A stretch of DNA of 64,000 bases from Eretmocerus hayati (Eukaryota; Arthropoda; Insecta; Hymenoptera; Aphelinidae), in assembly GCA_029851415.1 (NCBI GenBank), contig CM056742.1, positions 81,706,748 through 81,770,747 on the forward strand. The letters are read 5' to 3'. How positions within the stretch are numbered: position 1 is the first letter of the stretch; each line of letters opens with the position of its first letter. Shown one piece after another: positions 23,146 through 33,892 of the stretch. A model generated the notes under the pieces. That model saw only the letters and a list, made by a program, of their open reading frames with translations, ran no database searches and was not told where the DNA came from. Made by a program: the position numbers and the translations under genes.

Positions 23146-23780
23146 GTTTGTGGTTATGACAGGTGTTTGTTTACTCCCAACAATCAGCTGGGTATTGTGA
23201 GTATTTGCAAAATAATCATAAATAAACAGCAGCAGTGGGTAAAAACACCTGAAACATGATTCTGAAGGCATGTGTAAGCATATCATGGGTGTTAGTAGTG
23301 ACCCTCTAGTAGTGATGAGCAGATCCTCCAGCGGCGCTTCTCATTGGTCGAAAAAAGGATCTAAAGTCGAAGAGTGGGAGAAGGATCGAGCCGCCTAAGT
23401 TCAAACTGAATCAAAGTCGGGAATCAAAATGTCACGACCGTGAGCAAGTCTGAATGTTTCTTGTTGATATAACTTTTCATCTTCAGATTTACTCGCATTC
23501 ATTTAATAACGAAGGATATGTTGATATCGTATTCGGCAAAGAGTTTGACAACTCGTTCCGAGCTTAGTTCATAGGTTATGTCGGGTTATGGTGTCAGGAA
23601 TCAATAGTATCAATACCCACTCTTTCACCGAACACTTTTATGGATTGGGACAGTCCGGACTCTTCAACAATATTGCATTTCAACGTCATTAATGACACAC
23701 TACAACAATAATGCCTAAAACCCAAGCCCCCTCGGGGAGCCGATGAACATGTACGACCTTTGAACTCTTAGGGACAGAGA

Positions 23781-23853
23781 TGCTGATTAGTCGCGTGGTA
23801 TACCTTTTGCCTCGTAACCAAAAGGTCGTGGGTTCAAACCCCCGTTCGGCCGA
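23781..23853 (+). tRNA. tRNA-like sequence (left arm of fold-back element)
   Basis: An A-box-like segment (TTAGTCGCGTGGTATACC), a 7-bp anticodon-type stem CCTTTTG/CAAAAGG with loop CCTCGTAAC, and a B box GGTTCAAAC lie at tRNA spacing, followed by T10 at 23855-23864 as a possible Pol III terminator. The acceptor stem does not pair and the anticodon loop is 9 nt, so it is not a functional tRNA. It is better read as a tRNA-derived, possibly Pol III-transcribed unit. Confidence 0.45.
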
Positions 23854-24273
23854 ATTTTTTTTTTCGGAAAACTTTTTTTATACTTCACAACACCTTTTTA
23901 ATTACTCAATTAATATTCTCAGATCTTTTGAGCGTTTATTTCGAATTTATCTCTGGTATTCGTGGAATAATTCCATGAATATTGTTATTCGTATCGAAGC
24001 AATATCTATCGTTCCTCGGATTCTTAGCTCATCTGCTCGTGAATCTACAAAAAATTTATTTGATAGGAGTTGAAGATTTCAAATCGAAATGAATATGATC
24101 ATTCAGACCTACCAAAAACACAAGATTGTTTCATAACCATTTATAAAATAGTTACAAGAACCGCTGAAATGAATTTGAGATAAAAGCTTAAAAAGTCAGA
24201 CAATATTAATCAAGTAATTAAAAATGTGTTATGAAGTATAAGGAAAGTTTTACGAAAAAAAAAAAAAAAATTT

Positions 24274-24345
24274 GGCCGAAGGGTGATTTGAACCCACGAC
24301 CTTCTGATCACGAGGCGAAAGATGTACCACTCGACCACCGGACAT
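24274..24345 (-). tRNA. tRNA-like sequence (right arm of fold-back element)
   Basis: On the minus strand there is GGTCGAGTGGTACATC as A box, CCTCGTGATC in the anticodon-loop position, and GGTTCAAATC as B box, followed by GGCCAAA and a T16 run. It aligns with the left-arm unit. The acceptor stem is again unpaired. It is a tRNA-derived unit, pseudo or Pol III-transcribed. Confidence 0.45.
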
Positions 24346-24829
24346 CTCTGTAGTAATTTGTTCAAAGGTTGCACATGTTCATCGGCTCCCCCGAGGGAGC
24401 TTGGGTTTCAGGTATTGTTGTTAATATACTTGTCAGTCTGCTTGTCACACAAAAATGAGATACTAACATCGTTGAAGAATCCGAATTGTCCGAATCCGTT
24501 AGATTGTTCAGTGGAATTAGGAGTGAGTTTTGCAATTGGCTGACACCATAACCCGACATAACCTAATGAATCAAGTCTCTCTTTCGAGCTCTCTTTGCCG
24601 TGCACGATATTTACATCTCTTCCGTGATGAAATGAAATCGAGTAACTTTGCTGTTCATTAATTTCCAGTTCGGAAAACATCATAACTTTCTTGTGGTGGC
24701 AATATTTCGATCCGTAATTCCACAGCATTTTGAACGGTGCGCGTTTAGATCCTTTTTTCGGTGGACGGAGTCATGGCGGAGTGGGGAGCGGGATCTGCTC
24801 ATCACTACTAGAGGGTCACTAGGTGTTAG

Positions 24830-25267
24830 TACTCATGGTATGATGTAATGTAAAATATTAGTGTTTTGGTGATGAATGTTGATGGGTGATTTTGGTAAAT
24901 AACAAATAAACTATTGTTTTTGGATGATAGTAATCTTATATGGGTTGGTTACTAATAGTTCATGTAGTGCTGATGTCAGAAAACTTATTCTGTATGTGGT
25001 TTTACAGGAGAACTTGGTGCGTCAACTGGAAAGGATGGCCCACGTTGTGGGCCAGAGGCATCAGTTGAGCTGCGTTGGACAATCACCATGATCAGATGGG
25101 AGCCAAGGTACAGAATCTACATCATTTCCTCAGGATGGATGGGATTCTAGGATTCAGAGGGAAAATTAGGTATGGATTTTTTACTATCTTTGACCATTCA
25201 GTGTAAATTTCTATTTTACTATTTATGTATGGACTTGCTCAACCATAAATGTTGAGTGAGTATAAAA
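24830..25267. other. Spacer between hAT-like element and palindrome
   Basis: AT-rich. A splice-like block (GTTTTACAG at about 25008, ending CCAAG|GTACAG at about 25110) encodes a short open peptide, but no frame is convincing. No recognised gene. Confidence 0.3.
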
Positions 25268-25988
25268 TATGAATCAATTCGGAAATTGAACGATTGAGGA
25301 AGGAAAAAGCTCTGAAGTTGTGTTTTGAAGACAAGTTGCCAGAGGGCGATTTGAGAATAATGTATCAGAATATTAGGTCATTGAAGAAAAGTTTCTATGA
25401 TTTGATCAATGATTGCTAGTTTTGGCAGTTCGACTTGTTGATTTTTTCTGAAACATATACAGTCTCATCAGACGCATTCTTGTTAGATGGTTACAACTTG
25501 ATTTATAGATCTGATATCAATTTGGAACAGAGATCAAATAGAGGAATGATATGTTTTGTCAAGAAGAACATGAATTGTGAAATATTTAGAACTTGCTAGT
25601 TGAATGATGTGGAAAATGATTGGCATATTAATTTAGTCAATTTGAAAGTGGAGAACTTTAAGGTCATTACTGGGTATATAGGTCACCGAGAACAAGGGAT
25701 AGAATTTCCAAAGAAAAAGTGGACAATTTGATTGGCGAGTGTGGGGGAGTCATCGAATTGATCATAAGAGATTTCAATTACGATATTTACAAAGGAGGAA
25801 GCAAATTTGAAAGTTTCTTATCGAAATATAATTTGAAGAAATGTTTAGAGTCTGGTGTAACTACAACAAATTTCGATACACAAATTGACACAATATTCAT
25901 ATCTAAAAATTTTTCAAAATTTTCTTCAGGCACTTATGAATCATATGTCTCTGATCACAAACTAATATACAGTACCTTTCATAAATAA
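25268..25988 (+). pseudogene. Inverted copy of the Helentron endonuclease domain
   Basis: This plus-strand copy matches the minus-strand block 27420-28133 almost base for base, including the same two in-frame TAG codons (after AATGATTGC and after AACTTGC). It differs in a few substitutions and one small change before the IGECGG region. The domain is an APE-like endonuclease: MYQNIRSLKKSF, FSETYT, and a C-terminal SDHKLIYST. Here the GD(S/F)N-type motif reads RDFNYD, and the final SDH is kept. Because the stops are shared, the duplication came after inactivation, or both derive from an already inactive master. Confidence 0.75.
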
Positions 25989-28133
25989 TGGATCATACAT
26001 ACCTGCACTATTTTGACGATATCTCCGGTCCCCTTGGGTTTACAGAAATTTTGAAAAAAGCATCTTGAAGGTTTTGAAAAAACCTTTCGATCGATGTGAT
26101 ACAAAATGATTTTTTGGATTTTTTCATGCCTCAAAATCGATGATGAAGATTGAAAAATTTTTTTACTCCAATCAATCACCTGTCATTTTTAAGGAAGTGG
26201 CTCGATCGAAAAAATTCTCTCGGCATCTTATAGCTCTTTTCAAGACCTCGAAAATCCTCTTTTCAAAATTTTTCTACGACCTTCCTGGTCCAAATTAGAA
26301 CCATATTGCGACTGACATGTTACGCGTGCGAATGCATATAATTGATGAGAGACGAGTAGGCCTGATATCTTCATTTTTCCATTCACCAGTCAGAAAATCA
26401 TCATTCGAAACTGTGATAAAACACATTTTCTATGTGAAATTGTTTAAATTTTTAGAAAATGTAGTCAGAATTCCTCTAGGGGGTGACCGAAGCAAGTTAT
26501 AAGTAATTTTTCATCGAGAATTTAGATTTTTTCGGGTAATTCTGTTTTTACGAGCTTTTAAAATTCGCCATTCACTACAAAACTCTGATCTCGGCATGAT
26601 GGATGGGTTTTGTGGATTGTTATCGATCATATGGTATGTGGACAAAAACGAACTTTGAATGGAATAGATTTACCTCTTTGGTTGGTAGCGATCAAATAGC
26701 CTCAATACTCCACATTTTCAACTAAAGTACGGTCAGTAACCAGTATTTGTGTTGCAATCGTTTTTGTCCACATACCATATGATCGATAACGATTCACAAA
26801 ACCCATCCATCATGCCGAGATCAGAGTTTTGTAGTGAATGGCGAATTTTAAAAGCTCGTAAAAACAGAATTACCCGAGAAAATCTAAATTCTCGATGGAA
26901 AATTACTTATAACTTGCTTCGGTCGCCCCCTAGAGGAATTCTGACTACATTTTCTGAAAATTTAGACAATTTCACATAGAAAATATGTTTTATCACAGTT
27001 TCAAATCATGATTTTCTGACTGGTGAATGGAAAAATGGAAATATCAGGCCTACTCGTCTCTCATCAATTATATGCATTCGCACGCGTAATATGTCAGTCG
27101 CAATATGGTTCTAATTTGGACCAGGAAGGTCGTAGAAAAATTTTGAAAAAAGGATTCTCAAGGTCTTGAAAAGAGCTATAAGATGCCGAGAGAATTTTTT
27201 CGATCGAGCCACTTCCTTAAAAATGACAGGTGATTGATTGAAGTGAGAAATTTTTCAATCTTCATCATCAATTTTGAGGCATGAAAAAATCCAAAAAATT
27301 TTTCTGTATCACATCGATCGAAAGGTTTTTTTAAAACCTTCAAGATGCTTTTTTCAAAATTTCTGTAAACCCAAGGGGACCGGAGATATCATCAAAATAG
27401 TGCAGGTATGTATGATCCATTATTTATGAAAGGTACTGTATATTAGTTTGAGATCAGAGACATATGATTCATAAGTGCCTGAAGAAAATTTTGAAAAATT
27501 TTCAGATATGAATATTGTGTCAATTTGTGTATCGAAATTTGTTGTAGTTACACCAGACTCTAAACATTTCTTCAAATTATATTTCGATAAGAAACTTTCA
27601 AATTTGCTTCTTTCTTTGTAAGTATCGTAATTGGAATCTCCTATGATCAATTCGATGACTCCCCCACACTCGCCAATCAAATTGTCCACTTTTTCTTTGG
27701 AAATTCTATCCCTTGTTCTTGGTGACCTATACCCAGTAATGACCTTGAAGTTCTCCACTTTCAAATTGACTAAATTAATATGCCAATCATTTTCCACATC
27801 ATTCAACTAGCAAGTTCTGGATATTTCACAATTCATGTTCTTCTTGACAAAACATATCATTCCTCTATTTGATCTCTGTTCCAAATTAATATCAGATCTA
27901 TAAATCAAGTTGTAACCATCTAACAAGAATGAGTCTGATGAGACTGTATATGTTTCAGAAAAAATCAACAAGTCGAACTGCCAAAACTAGCAATCATTGA
28001 TCAAATCATAGAAACTTTTCTTCAATGACCTAATATTCTGATACATTATTCTCAAATCGCCCTCTGGCAACTTGTCTTCAAAACACAACTTCAGAGCTTT
28101 TTCCTTCCTCAATAGTTCCATTTCCGAATTGAT
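25268..28133. repeat. 2.9-kb near-perfect palindrome (arms about 1.38 kb, spacer about 105 bp)
   Basis: Arm 1 (25268-26651) and arm 2 (26757-28133) are reverse complements with very few differences by eye. Over a checked stretch of about 190 bp I count one mismatch. The mirror axis is near 26704. Each arm holds the endonuclease-domain remnant and about 660 bp of non-coding 3' sequence, arranged tail to tail. The non-duplicated spacer is AT-rich with no recognised feature. Confidence 0.9.
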
Positions 28134-28241
28134 TAATTTAGTATATTGCCTTGTTTTCATTTTTTTCAATTCCCCAATCAAGTATAAATCTGCCAATTTT
28201 TTTGTTCTGCTTAATGCAACATACAACAAACAATTTTGCAT
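27420..28241 (-). pseudogene. Helentron: helicase C-terminus and APE-like endonuclease, with stops
   Basis: The block begins with the last helicase motif (LLYVALSR). After a linker comes the endonuclease: MYQNIRSLKKSF, LLIFSETYT, GMICFVKKN, VITGYRSPR, IIGDSNYDT and a terminal SDLKLIYST. Two in-frame TAG codons (about 27987 and about 27807) interrupt it. The canonical GDFN and SDH positions are changed to GDSN and SDL here, whereas the inverted copy at 25.3-26.0 kb keeps DFN and SDH. Such endonucleases resemble those of CR1/L2-like retrotransposons and are fused behind the helicase in Helentrons. Confidence 0.75.
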
Positions 28242-28334
28242 TGATTTAGTTTTCGTAAGATCTACGCAAACCTCATGGTATGTTTGTCCTTGACTTTTGT
28301 GTATCGTTAAAGCTTCAGCAGAAACGATTCGGAA

Positions 28335-29792
28335 TTATTCTCTCATTACTCCAGAACAGAGTTTTTTTGTATTAATTGTGAGGCACATTTTTTGAATCGG
28401 GACATTTTCCTCATTTATACTCTCTTTTTTTGATAAAAACTCGCATTTTTTCTCACTCTCATTTCCAATATTTGGATCGTTGAAATTTAACCAAATTTTA
28501 TTTGGAGTCCCGTTCTTTCCATCGAAACTGATATGTTCCAATGTACCACACGCACCATTCACTAGTCCATCTTTTATATTCATGTCTGATATGATCATAT
28601 ACTTTATCCCTATTTTCAGAGGGATTTCGTAACGTAGACCACCGCAATCTTGGTGCTTTTTGTTCTCACAAGCATTCAAAACTTTTCCAGACTCAATCTT
28701 ATTCAAAGTATCGAAAGTTATTCGATCTGTTGCTCTTGCAATGAATAGATCGCCCTCTTTCATACTTATTTTTCCTCTATTGTAATTGTCCACGTCTTCA
28801 TTTTTATAATACAATCTTATTGCATCATCAGGAACATTTTTTTCCTCCATTGAACGCGTATTCAATAATTCTATTTGTTTCTCTTCAATCACACCTTTGG
28901 CAAGGTTGTTTAATGCCTCTATGAATTCTTTCTCATCTTTTTGTCTCATTATTTCGGTTAATTCAAAAAATTCAAATTCTCCCCACAACATGTTTTCCGC
29001 TGGGATGCTGAGATCATTTATCTTCGGATATGTGAATATTGGACTATCATTCACTGGTGGAAACTGGTACAGATCACCAAACACCAGCACCGACATTCCT
29101 CCGAAATTCTTGTCTACCCCTTTGATTTGTCGCAACCTTGAATCGATTCTCGAGAAAGTTCGTGATCCTACCATAGGAATCTCATCGATTATCAGTATTT
29201 CAGAGCCATATAATTCACACCTCAAGTTGTTCGCTATGTTTGACGATAACTCTGGCATTTGTCCTCCAAACTCCGTAACAGGCAATGCAAGTAATGCATG
29301 CAGAGTGATTCCTCCTATTAAGTAAGATGCTTTGCCGGAAAAAGTACCTAAAAGTATCTCCTCTCCAATTGTTCTCTCTCCAAGTTGCTTTTTGAATCGC
29401 AAAGAGAGTAATTGATAAAGAACTGCAATAATTGTACTGTTTCCTACTCCAGCAGATCCACAAATGAATATTTTCAATGGTATTTTTCCCGTTTTTATGG
29501 ATTTGTAGATGTGCATCACTATTTTCCTCTGTCCCTCATTCAAATTTCTCATCATCCTTATCACAGTTTCATGTTCTGATTTGCCCGGAACCACTACTCT
29601 GTTGGCGCAATTTTTTCTGCCATTATCTTCAATACTGTCGAACTGTTTTGAGATATCTATTTCATCCTCTTGTCGAATTCTCCCCCTTAGAAATCTATTC
29701 CATTGTTCTTCTTGTTCTTCAACCAAATCCATTTTCACTTGCTCCTCACAATCTTCTAATTCGTTGTCTTGAATCGGAGCAAATTTAATCAT
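28335..29792 (-). pseudogene. Helentron: PIF1-family helicase block (P-loop Lys changed to Asn)
   Basis: 485 residues. The P-loop GSAGVGNST (112-120) has Asn where all active SF1 helicases have Lys. Walker B LIIDEIPMVG, the GDLYQFPPV segment and the LTEIMRQKD motif are intact and in the PIF1 order. The open block ends at a TAA (28335-28337), but the same frame continues downstream through TIHKSQGQT (motif V), and VALSR (motif VI) lies in the next block. So one stop codon splits the domain. Upstream the frame shifts near 29.92 kb relative to the Rep block, where LLFLPWRNE marks the usual Rep-helicase linker. Confidence 0.85.
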
Positions 29793-29893
29793 ATTTCTCT
29801 TTATGATTTTTTGATGTTTATTGTATAAGATCTCACAATTCTTTGATTCAATTTCTTCGAATTCATTTCTCCAGCAAGGGAGAAAGAGAAGAG

Positions 29894-31143
29894 CTAGTTC
29901 TCTGTAGTAATTAATCCGATCTTCATTAATTTGTACCTTCTATACCTGAGTATTTTTAATTTTCCTCTTTTTTGATTTCCAAAATCATCTTCATTAATTT
30001 CATATTCCTCATCAAATTTTTTCAATTTAGTAATTTTATGTTCTGTGACGGATTCAGCTAGGCAACAATCTTCAAAAACTCTGTTTCTTTTCTCATAGCT
30101 TCGGAATACATTTTCATAATATATATCCTCAGAATCATCATGTAAATTCTTCATGTGCTTCAATGATCTCAGCATCCTTACTCGATCTTTCGCAGGAAGA
30201 GTATTGACAAAGACATCGTCTCTACTTGATTGCACTAGTGATAGCGACAGACAATGATATACTGCTTTTTGAGCAGTCATGACATTGCTGTTCAAGAATT
30301 TATTAGCAATCTTTCTCAATCTTCTTGTTGAATCAGTGTTTCCGTCCTGAGCGCCATTCGCAGTTTCTCGCAACATTTTTGTCATCCCAAAATCAATCTT
30401 TGTCACGTACTTAACAATATAAGTTATGCAACTATAGATGTTTGTGACAAACTGAATATCCATGTTCGATTCTAATAAAGCCAGAATGATTTTATTGTAA
30501 GCATTTATTGCAACTTCATCATTTTTTCGTTTCAAGAAAAGTTTCGCATGTTTCAATGAACTACGAATCGCAAGTATGTATTCTTCGTGTGATGAATCGA
30601 GATTTTTCAACATCTCTTGATAATCCATGACAATATTATTTTGAAAAAATTGTTCCATCATATCTTTCATTTTATCCAAATTTTTTGCATGTGAACTTCT
30701 ATTTTCCTCACCATTCTTCAAAGAGAATAGAATCAGAGTTTCACGCATTACAAAATTTGGAATGTTGAATCTGCAACTTTTCAGTTTGTTCTTTCGACCT
30801 TTGTAGCATGTTGATTCGTGGACATGGCGTTGATAAGAGTTTAGAGGATTACTTGGATTATATTCGCAAGTTGCCATTTTGCCAGCAAATTCAGAGCATT
30901 TTCTTATTGATTCAGGATCAGTATCATCTAGAACTGGTGCATCTTTGCAATAAAGTATCCCATGTTTATGAACTGATCCTCTTGCTTGAAATTCATTCCT
31001 GCTGAAATGATCAATAAGAAAGTGCTCTTTGAATGGTCCTTCTGGATTCTCTAAAATCTACATTATCTTCCCAAATCTATTATCAATGTATCGCACGCAT
31101 GTCACAGGGTCATCTCTGATAAACTTGGTTTTTTCAGCCATAT
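29894..31143 (-). pseudogene. Helentron: Rep (HUH nuclease) block
   Basis: The HUH motif reads GSVHKHG at 30959-30982, corresponding to the metal-binding HxH of rolling-circle initiators, preceded by HFLIDHFSRNEFQARG. The frame from there is open to 29894 (about 380 residues) and includes CITYIVKYVTK, a conserved Helitron Rep segment. An in-frame TAG at 31058-31060 and a frame change at about 31150 separate it from the N-terminal part. A reading frame starting at the ATG at 30877 would omit the HUH motif. Confidence 0.8.
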
Positions 31144-31944
31144 CTAAATGCATAGCTTCATGAGACTGATATTTTTTTGATATCTCAATCTATACAGAAT
31201 TCTTAGAAGATCGGGACTTTTTGTTTCTGTAGCAGAAAATGTAAAATAGATATGCGGCAGTTCCATCTGTCTGATTGATGCGAAAACTTTCTTCTTCACA
31301 TTGTTCCAATAAGCTGGCGAAGATCTTATTTGACGGAAGAATTTGTAACCTTCATCCTGGCGAATCAAATGATCAACAAAACGCTCATCCTTCACCGGTT
31401 TCGCTTTTCAATTGAGAACATTCTAGTGTTTTTTCTCAGACATGTCTTGATGCATGATGCCACACTCATCTCTAGTTTCTTCTTAGCCATGAACAATAGC
31501 CTCGTTGGATTACAAGATCGTCTATCGCGATGTCTTACTTCATACTTCACTGTTTGCGAGTAAGTTAGTCGATTAAATTTTATCAAATTGATTTCCCCCG
31601 AATATTCTCGGGGAACATAGTTCATCGAAATCCTCAATTCTGTGCCAAGGCATTGGTTTTTTATCCTGTCCTGGTGCAATGATCACTAAGTCATCAGCCA
31701 ATTGTTTATTTCTGTCAATGAGCAAAATCTCTGCATTGTTGTTGTCTTCAGATGGATATTCATCGATACATTCATCTGTTTCCATATTTTCTGTTGTCGA
31801 CATATTCACGGGAAAATTCTGTTTAGTGTCCTCTTTTTTTTCTGATTCAATAATCAACTTCACTTCATCTGATTTTTTTTCCATATTCCCTGATATAATC
31901 AGGATCAACAACAATTTGATTTTCCACCTAGAGATCACTTCCAA
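31144..31944 (-). pseudogene. Helentron: Helitron-like N-terminal domain (two frames)
   Basis: The block 31944-31573 ends with an APGQDKKP segment and a short motif-rich stretch. The frame then moves to 31679-31392 with VKYEVRHRDRRSCNPTRLLF and to 31395-31144 with RSSPAYWNNVKKKVFASIRQ and HIYFTFSATE. These are recognisable parts of the Helitron-like N-terminal region that precedes Rep. The frame changes at about 31600 and about 31395 indicate decay. Confidence 0.7.
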
Positions 31945-32054
31945 TCAAATGTTTCAGTGCATTGATCACTTTTTGAGGACTTATTGTCTCATGCATGTAA
32001 CTTGACTTATGCTCAATGTGTCTTTTCAACTGTATTTGTATAATCGAAGGTTGC

Positions 32055-32309
32055 TCAAGGTAAAATTTGTAACATGTCATTTATATCGACAAAAATGTTC
32101 ACAATACCCCCAGCCAAAGATAGCTGAGGATTCATAGCGAAAGGTAAGAGTGCTTTAATTTGCATAAAAGGAATATAAGGAGCAACCATCCTTTCTTCAA
32201 CATCAGAAAGGGTAGTCAAACATTCTGGCAAATTTGAGAATCCTAAATCTTCAGTTGCTGACATTTTTGGTATTTCATATTTCAACAATGTTTTATACAT
32301 GATTGACAA
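32055..32309 (-). pseudogene. Helentron: DUF6570-like block
   Basis: LSDVEERMVAPYIPFMQI followed by LSLAGGIVNIFVD is the characteristic pattern of the DUF6570 region found N-terminal to Helitron Rep domains. The upstream frame (about 32.5-32.3 kb) holds a CxxC-like segment split by a frame change. The function of this region is unknown in the family. Confidence 0.7.
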
Positions 32310-32794
32310 ACTAAACCAGACTTGCTCTTGAGAGTTGAGATAAATTTTTCGAGATTTTGATCTTGTTCAGGATATTTTTCTTCGAGAATTTGAATATTTA
32401 AAGTCTTCATTGATTTCGGGAAAAAAGCTTATCGCAGGAATCGCACACATTTTCTGGGCCTTGCTTTCTATCTTCAAGAAAATCTGCTATCAATAAGGAC
32501 ATCTTGTGATCATGGCTGCCTTGGTTTGAGCATTTGTTGTTCAAGTTATTATTTATGGATCCAGCATGAGCTTCTCTATCGTAATAATTCGTCTAATCGA
32601 CAAGCGGTGATTCTCATTTTATTTTTCAATATTTCATCCATTTTGTATTCTTCATCAACTGTTCTAATTCGATTCATTCTTTGTTTGTTAATTTTATTTC
32701 CATTTTTCTTGTAGATGTTATTTTTTCTCATCCATCCTGGACTTATTTGATTCATTTTCGTGTTTTTTGTAATCTTCTTGCAATTTGCATTTTT

Positions 32795-33040
32795 CTATTG
32801 ATTGTGCATTTGTTTGACTAATTTGCAAATTTTATAACGTCGTTTTTGATTTCTTTCCAAATTCTTTGAATTATCTTGAATTTCATAATCGATATCATTA
32901 TGACGAAGTGATCTCATGTACTGAGAATTATTCTGTTTCTCTATGTCTCTAAACTGAGAATCGCCTCTCAAAACAATATTCCTTTGTCTATTATATTCTC
33001 TTCTTTTCATACCTTTTATTCGCTTGTTCCATTTTTTCAT
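32795..33040 (-). pseudogene. Helentron: basic N-terminal block
   Basis: 81 residues, Lys/Arg/Asn-rich with repeated NxxRRY-like units (MKRREYNRQRN, NQKRRYKICK). This resembles the repetitive basic N termini of Helitron proteins. It is not joined in frame to the next block. Confidence 0.5.
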
Positions 33041-33892
33041 GAATCAACTTGTTCTTTCATTTCTTATTTTTATTTTCTTCACTATTCCGTTTGATTTTCA
33101 TTGTGTGATTTTCATATGAAAATCTTCGGGAGATGATTGGATTAAGATTTGAAAGAAATAATTGAAAATTTCATAAAAATGATCGATGAGATTGATATAT
33201 TTCAGAATCGAAAACGATATCATCAATAACAATGTTTTTATATAGCTAATTCTCCGAATAAGAAACTATACTCTTCATTGTAGCAGTATTTTCCAAACTT
33301 TCGGTGAGGTATTGTAGATTGTATATCGACCTGTGAAAAATCCATATTTGAATCTCGATATGTGTTGAAAAACTACATCGAATCCGAACTAATAATAATA
33401 ACTAATATAAATTCGAGATAAATGTAAATTCCCTGTATGAAAAAAAATCCATCACTTTCACTGGAACACTGCTTTAAAATCTATCGACATAGTGATTACC
33501 ACCTCGCCCCCCTTCCACCACACCAAGAGATTAGGAATTTATCTGAATCTTTTCTGGAATATTTATTGATCACAATGTTGAGCAGATGAATGGAGGTAAT
33601 TGTGAAAGATGAAGTTGGTTCAAGAATTGTTCTAGAAACAACATTTTTATGAATTTTACTCACTTCCAGAATATTAGCTGGAAATTATTAGATTTTGTTC
33701 AAAGAAAATCTAGGCGCCGTGTACGTTATCTTGGCAATGATCTCTCCCAGGCCAATAATAAGTCCCGTAGCTTGTTCTATTTCTGATTTCAAATAACTTC
33801 TATCAAAACATTTTTCTATAAAAATGGTTTCTATCTGAGATACAGAGTTATCTATCATGCCTATGAACATGATCATGGGTGAATTCTGTGCA
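33041..33892. other. Spacer 5' of the Helentron
   Basis: AT-rich, with no recognised gene or repeat end. A C-rich word (CCCCCCTTCCACCACACC) occurs at about 33.51 kb. The Helentron 5' terminus should lie in the first few hundred bases but could not be recognised. Confidence 0.3.

Larger units (their letters stand above)
23296..24821. mobile_element. 1.53-kb hAT-like fold-back element with two tRNA-like units
   Basis: The termini are perfect inverted repeats for about 31 bp (TAGTGACCCTCTAGTAGTGA...) and GGTGTTAG is duplicated on both sides (23288-23295 and 24822-24829). Homology between the arms continues, diverged, for several hundred bp (GAAAAAAGGATCTAAA; TTATGTCGGGTTATGGTGTC; GAGCCGATGAACATGT), so most of the element is one long imperfect palindrome. 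Near the inner end of each arm is a tRNA-like unit, and both point toward the centre. No transposase is encoded. It is related in terminal sequence to the 152-bp MITE only 150 bp to the left. Confidence 0.8.
26652..33040 (-). mobile_element. Decayed Helentron-type Helitron (HUH Rep, PIF1-like helicase, endonuclease)
   Basis: Reading right to left on the minus strand: a basic N-terminal block, a DUF6570-like block, a Helitron-like N-terminal domain, an HUH Rep domain, a PIF1-family helicase, then an APE-like endonuclease. A C-terminal endonuclease of retrotransposon type is the hallmark of Helentrons (Helitron2). At least four frame changes and several in-frame stops are present, and the helicase P-loop lysine is altered, so this copy is dead. 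The 5' end lies near 33.1 kb and the 3' end probably within the palindrome centre. Exact termini were not identified. Confidence 0.85.

Noticed and set aside
23780..24073. 97-aa frame over the left tRNA-like unit
   Set aside because: It reads through the A box, B box and T-run of the tRNA-like sequence inside a non-coding fold-back element.
23781..24345. Functional tRNA genes
   Set aside because: The acceptor stems do not pair and the loops deviate, so they are listed as tRNA-like only.
28897..29325. 142-aa plus-strand frame
   Set aside because: It is antisense to the helicase core motifs of the Helentron.
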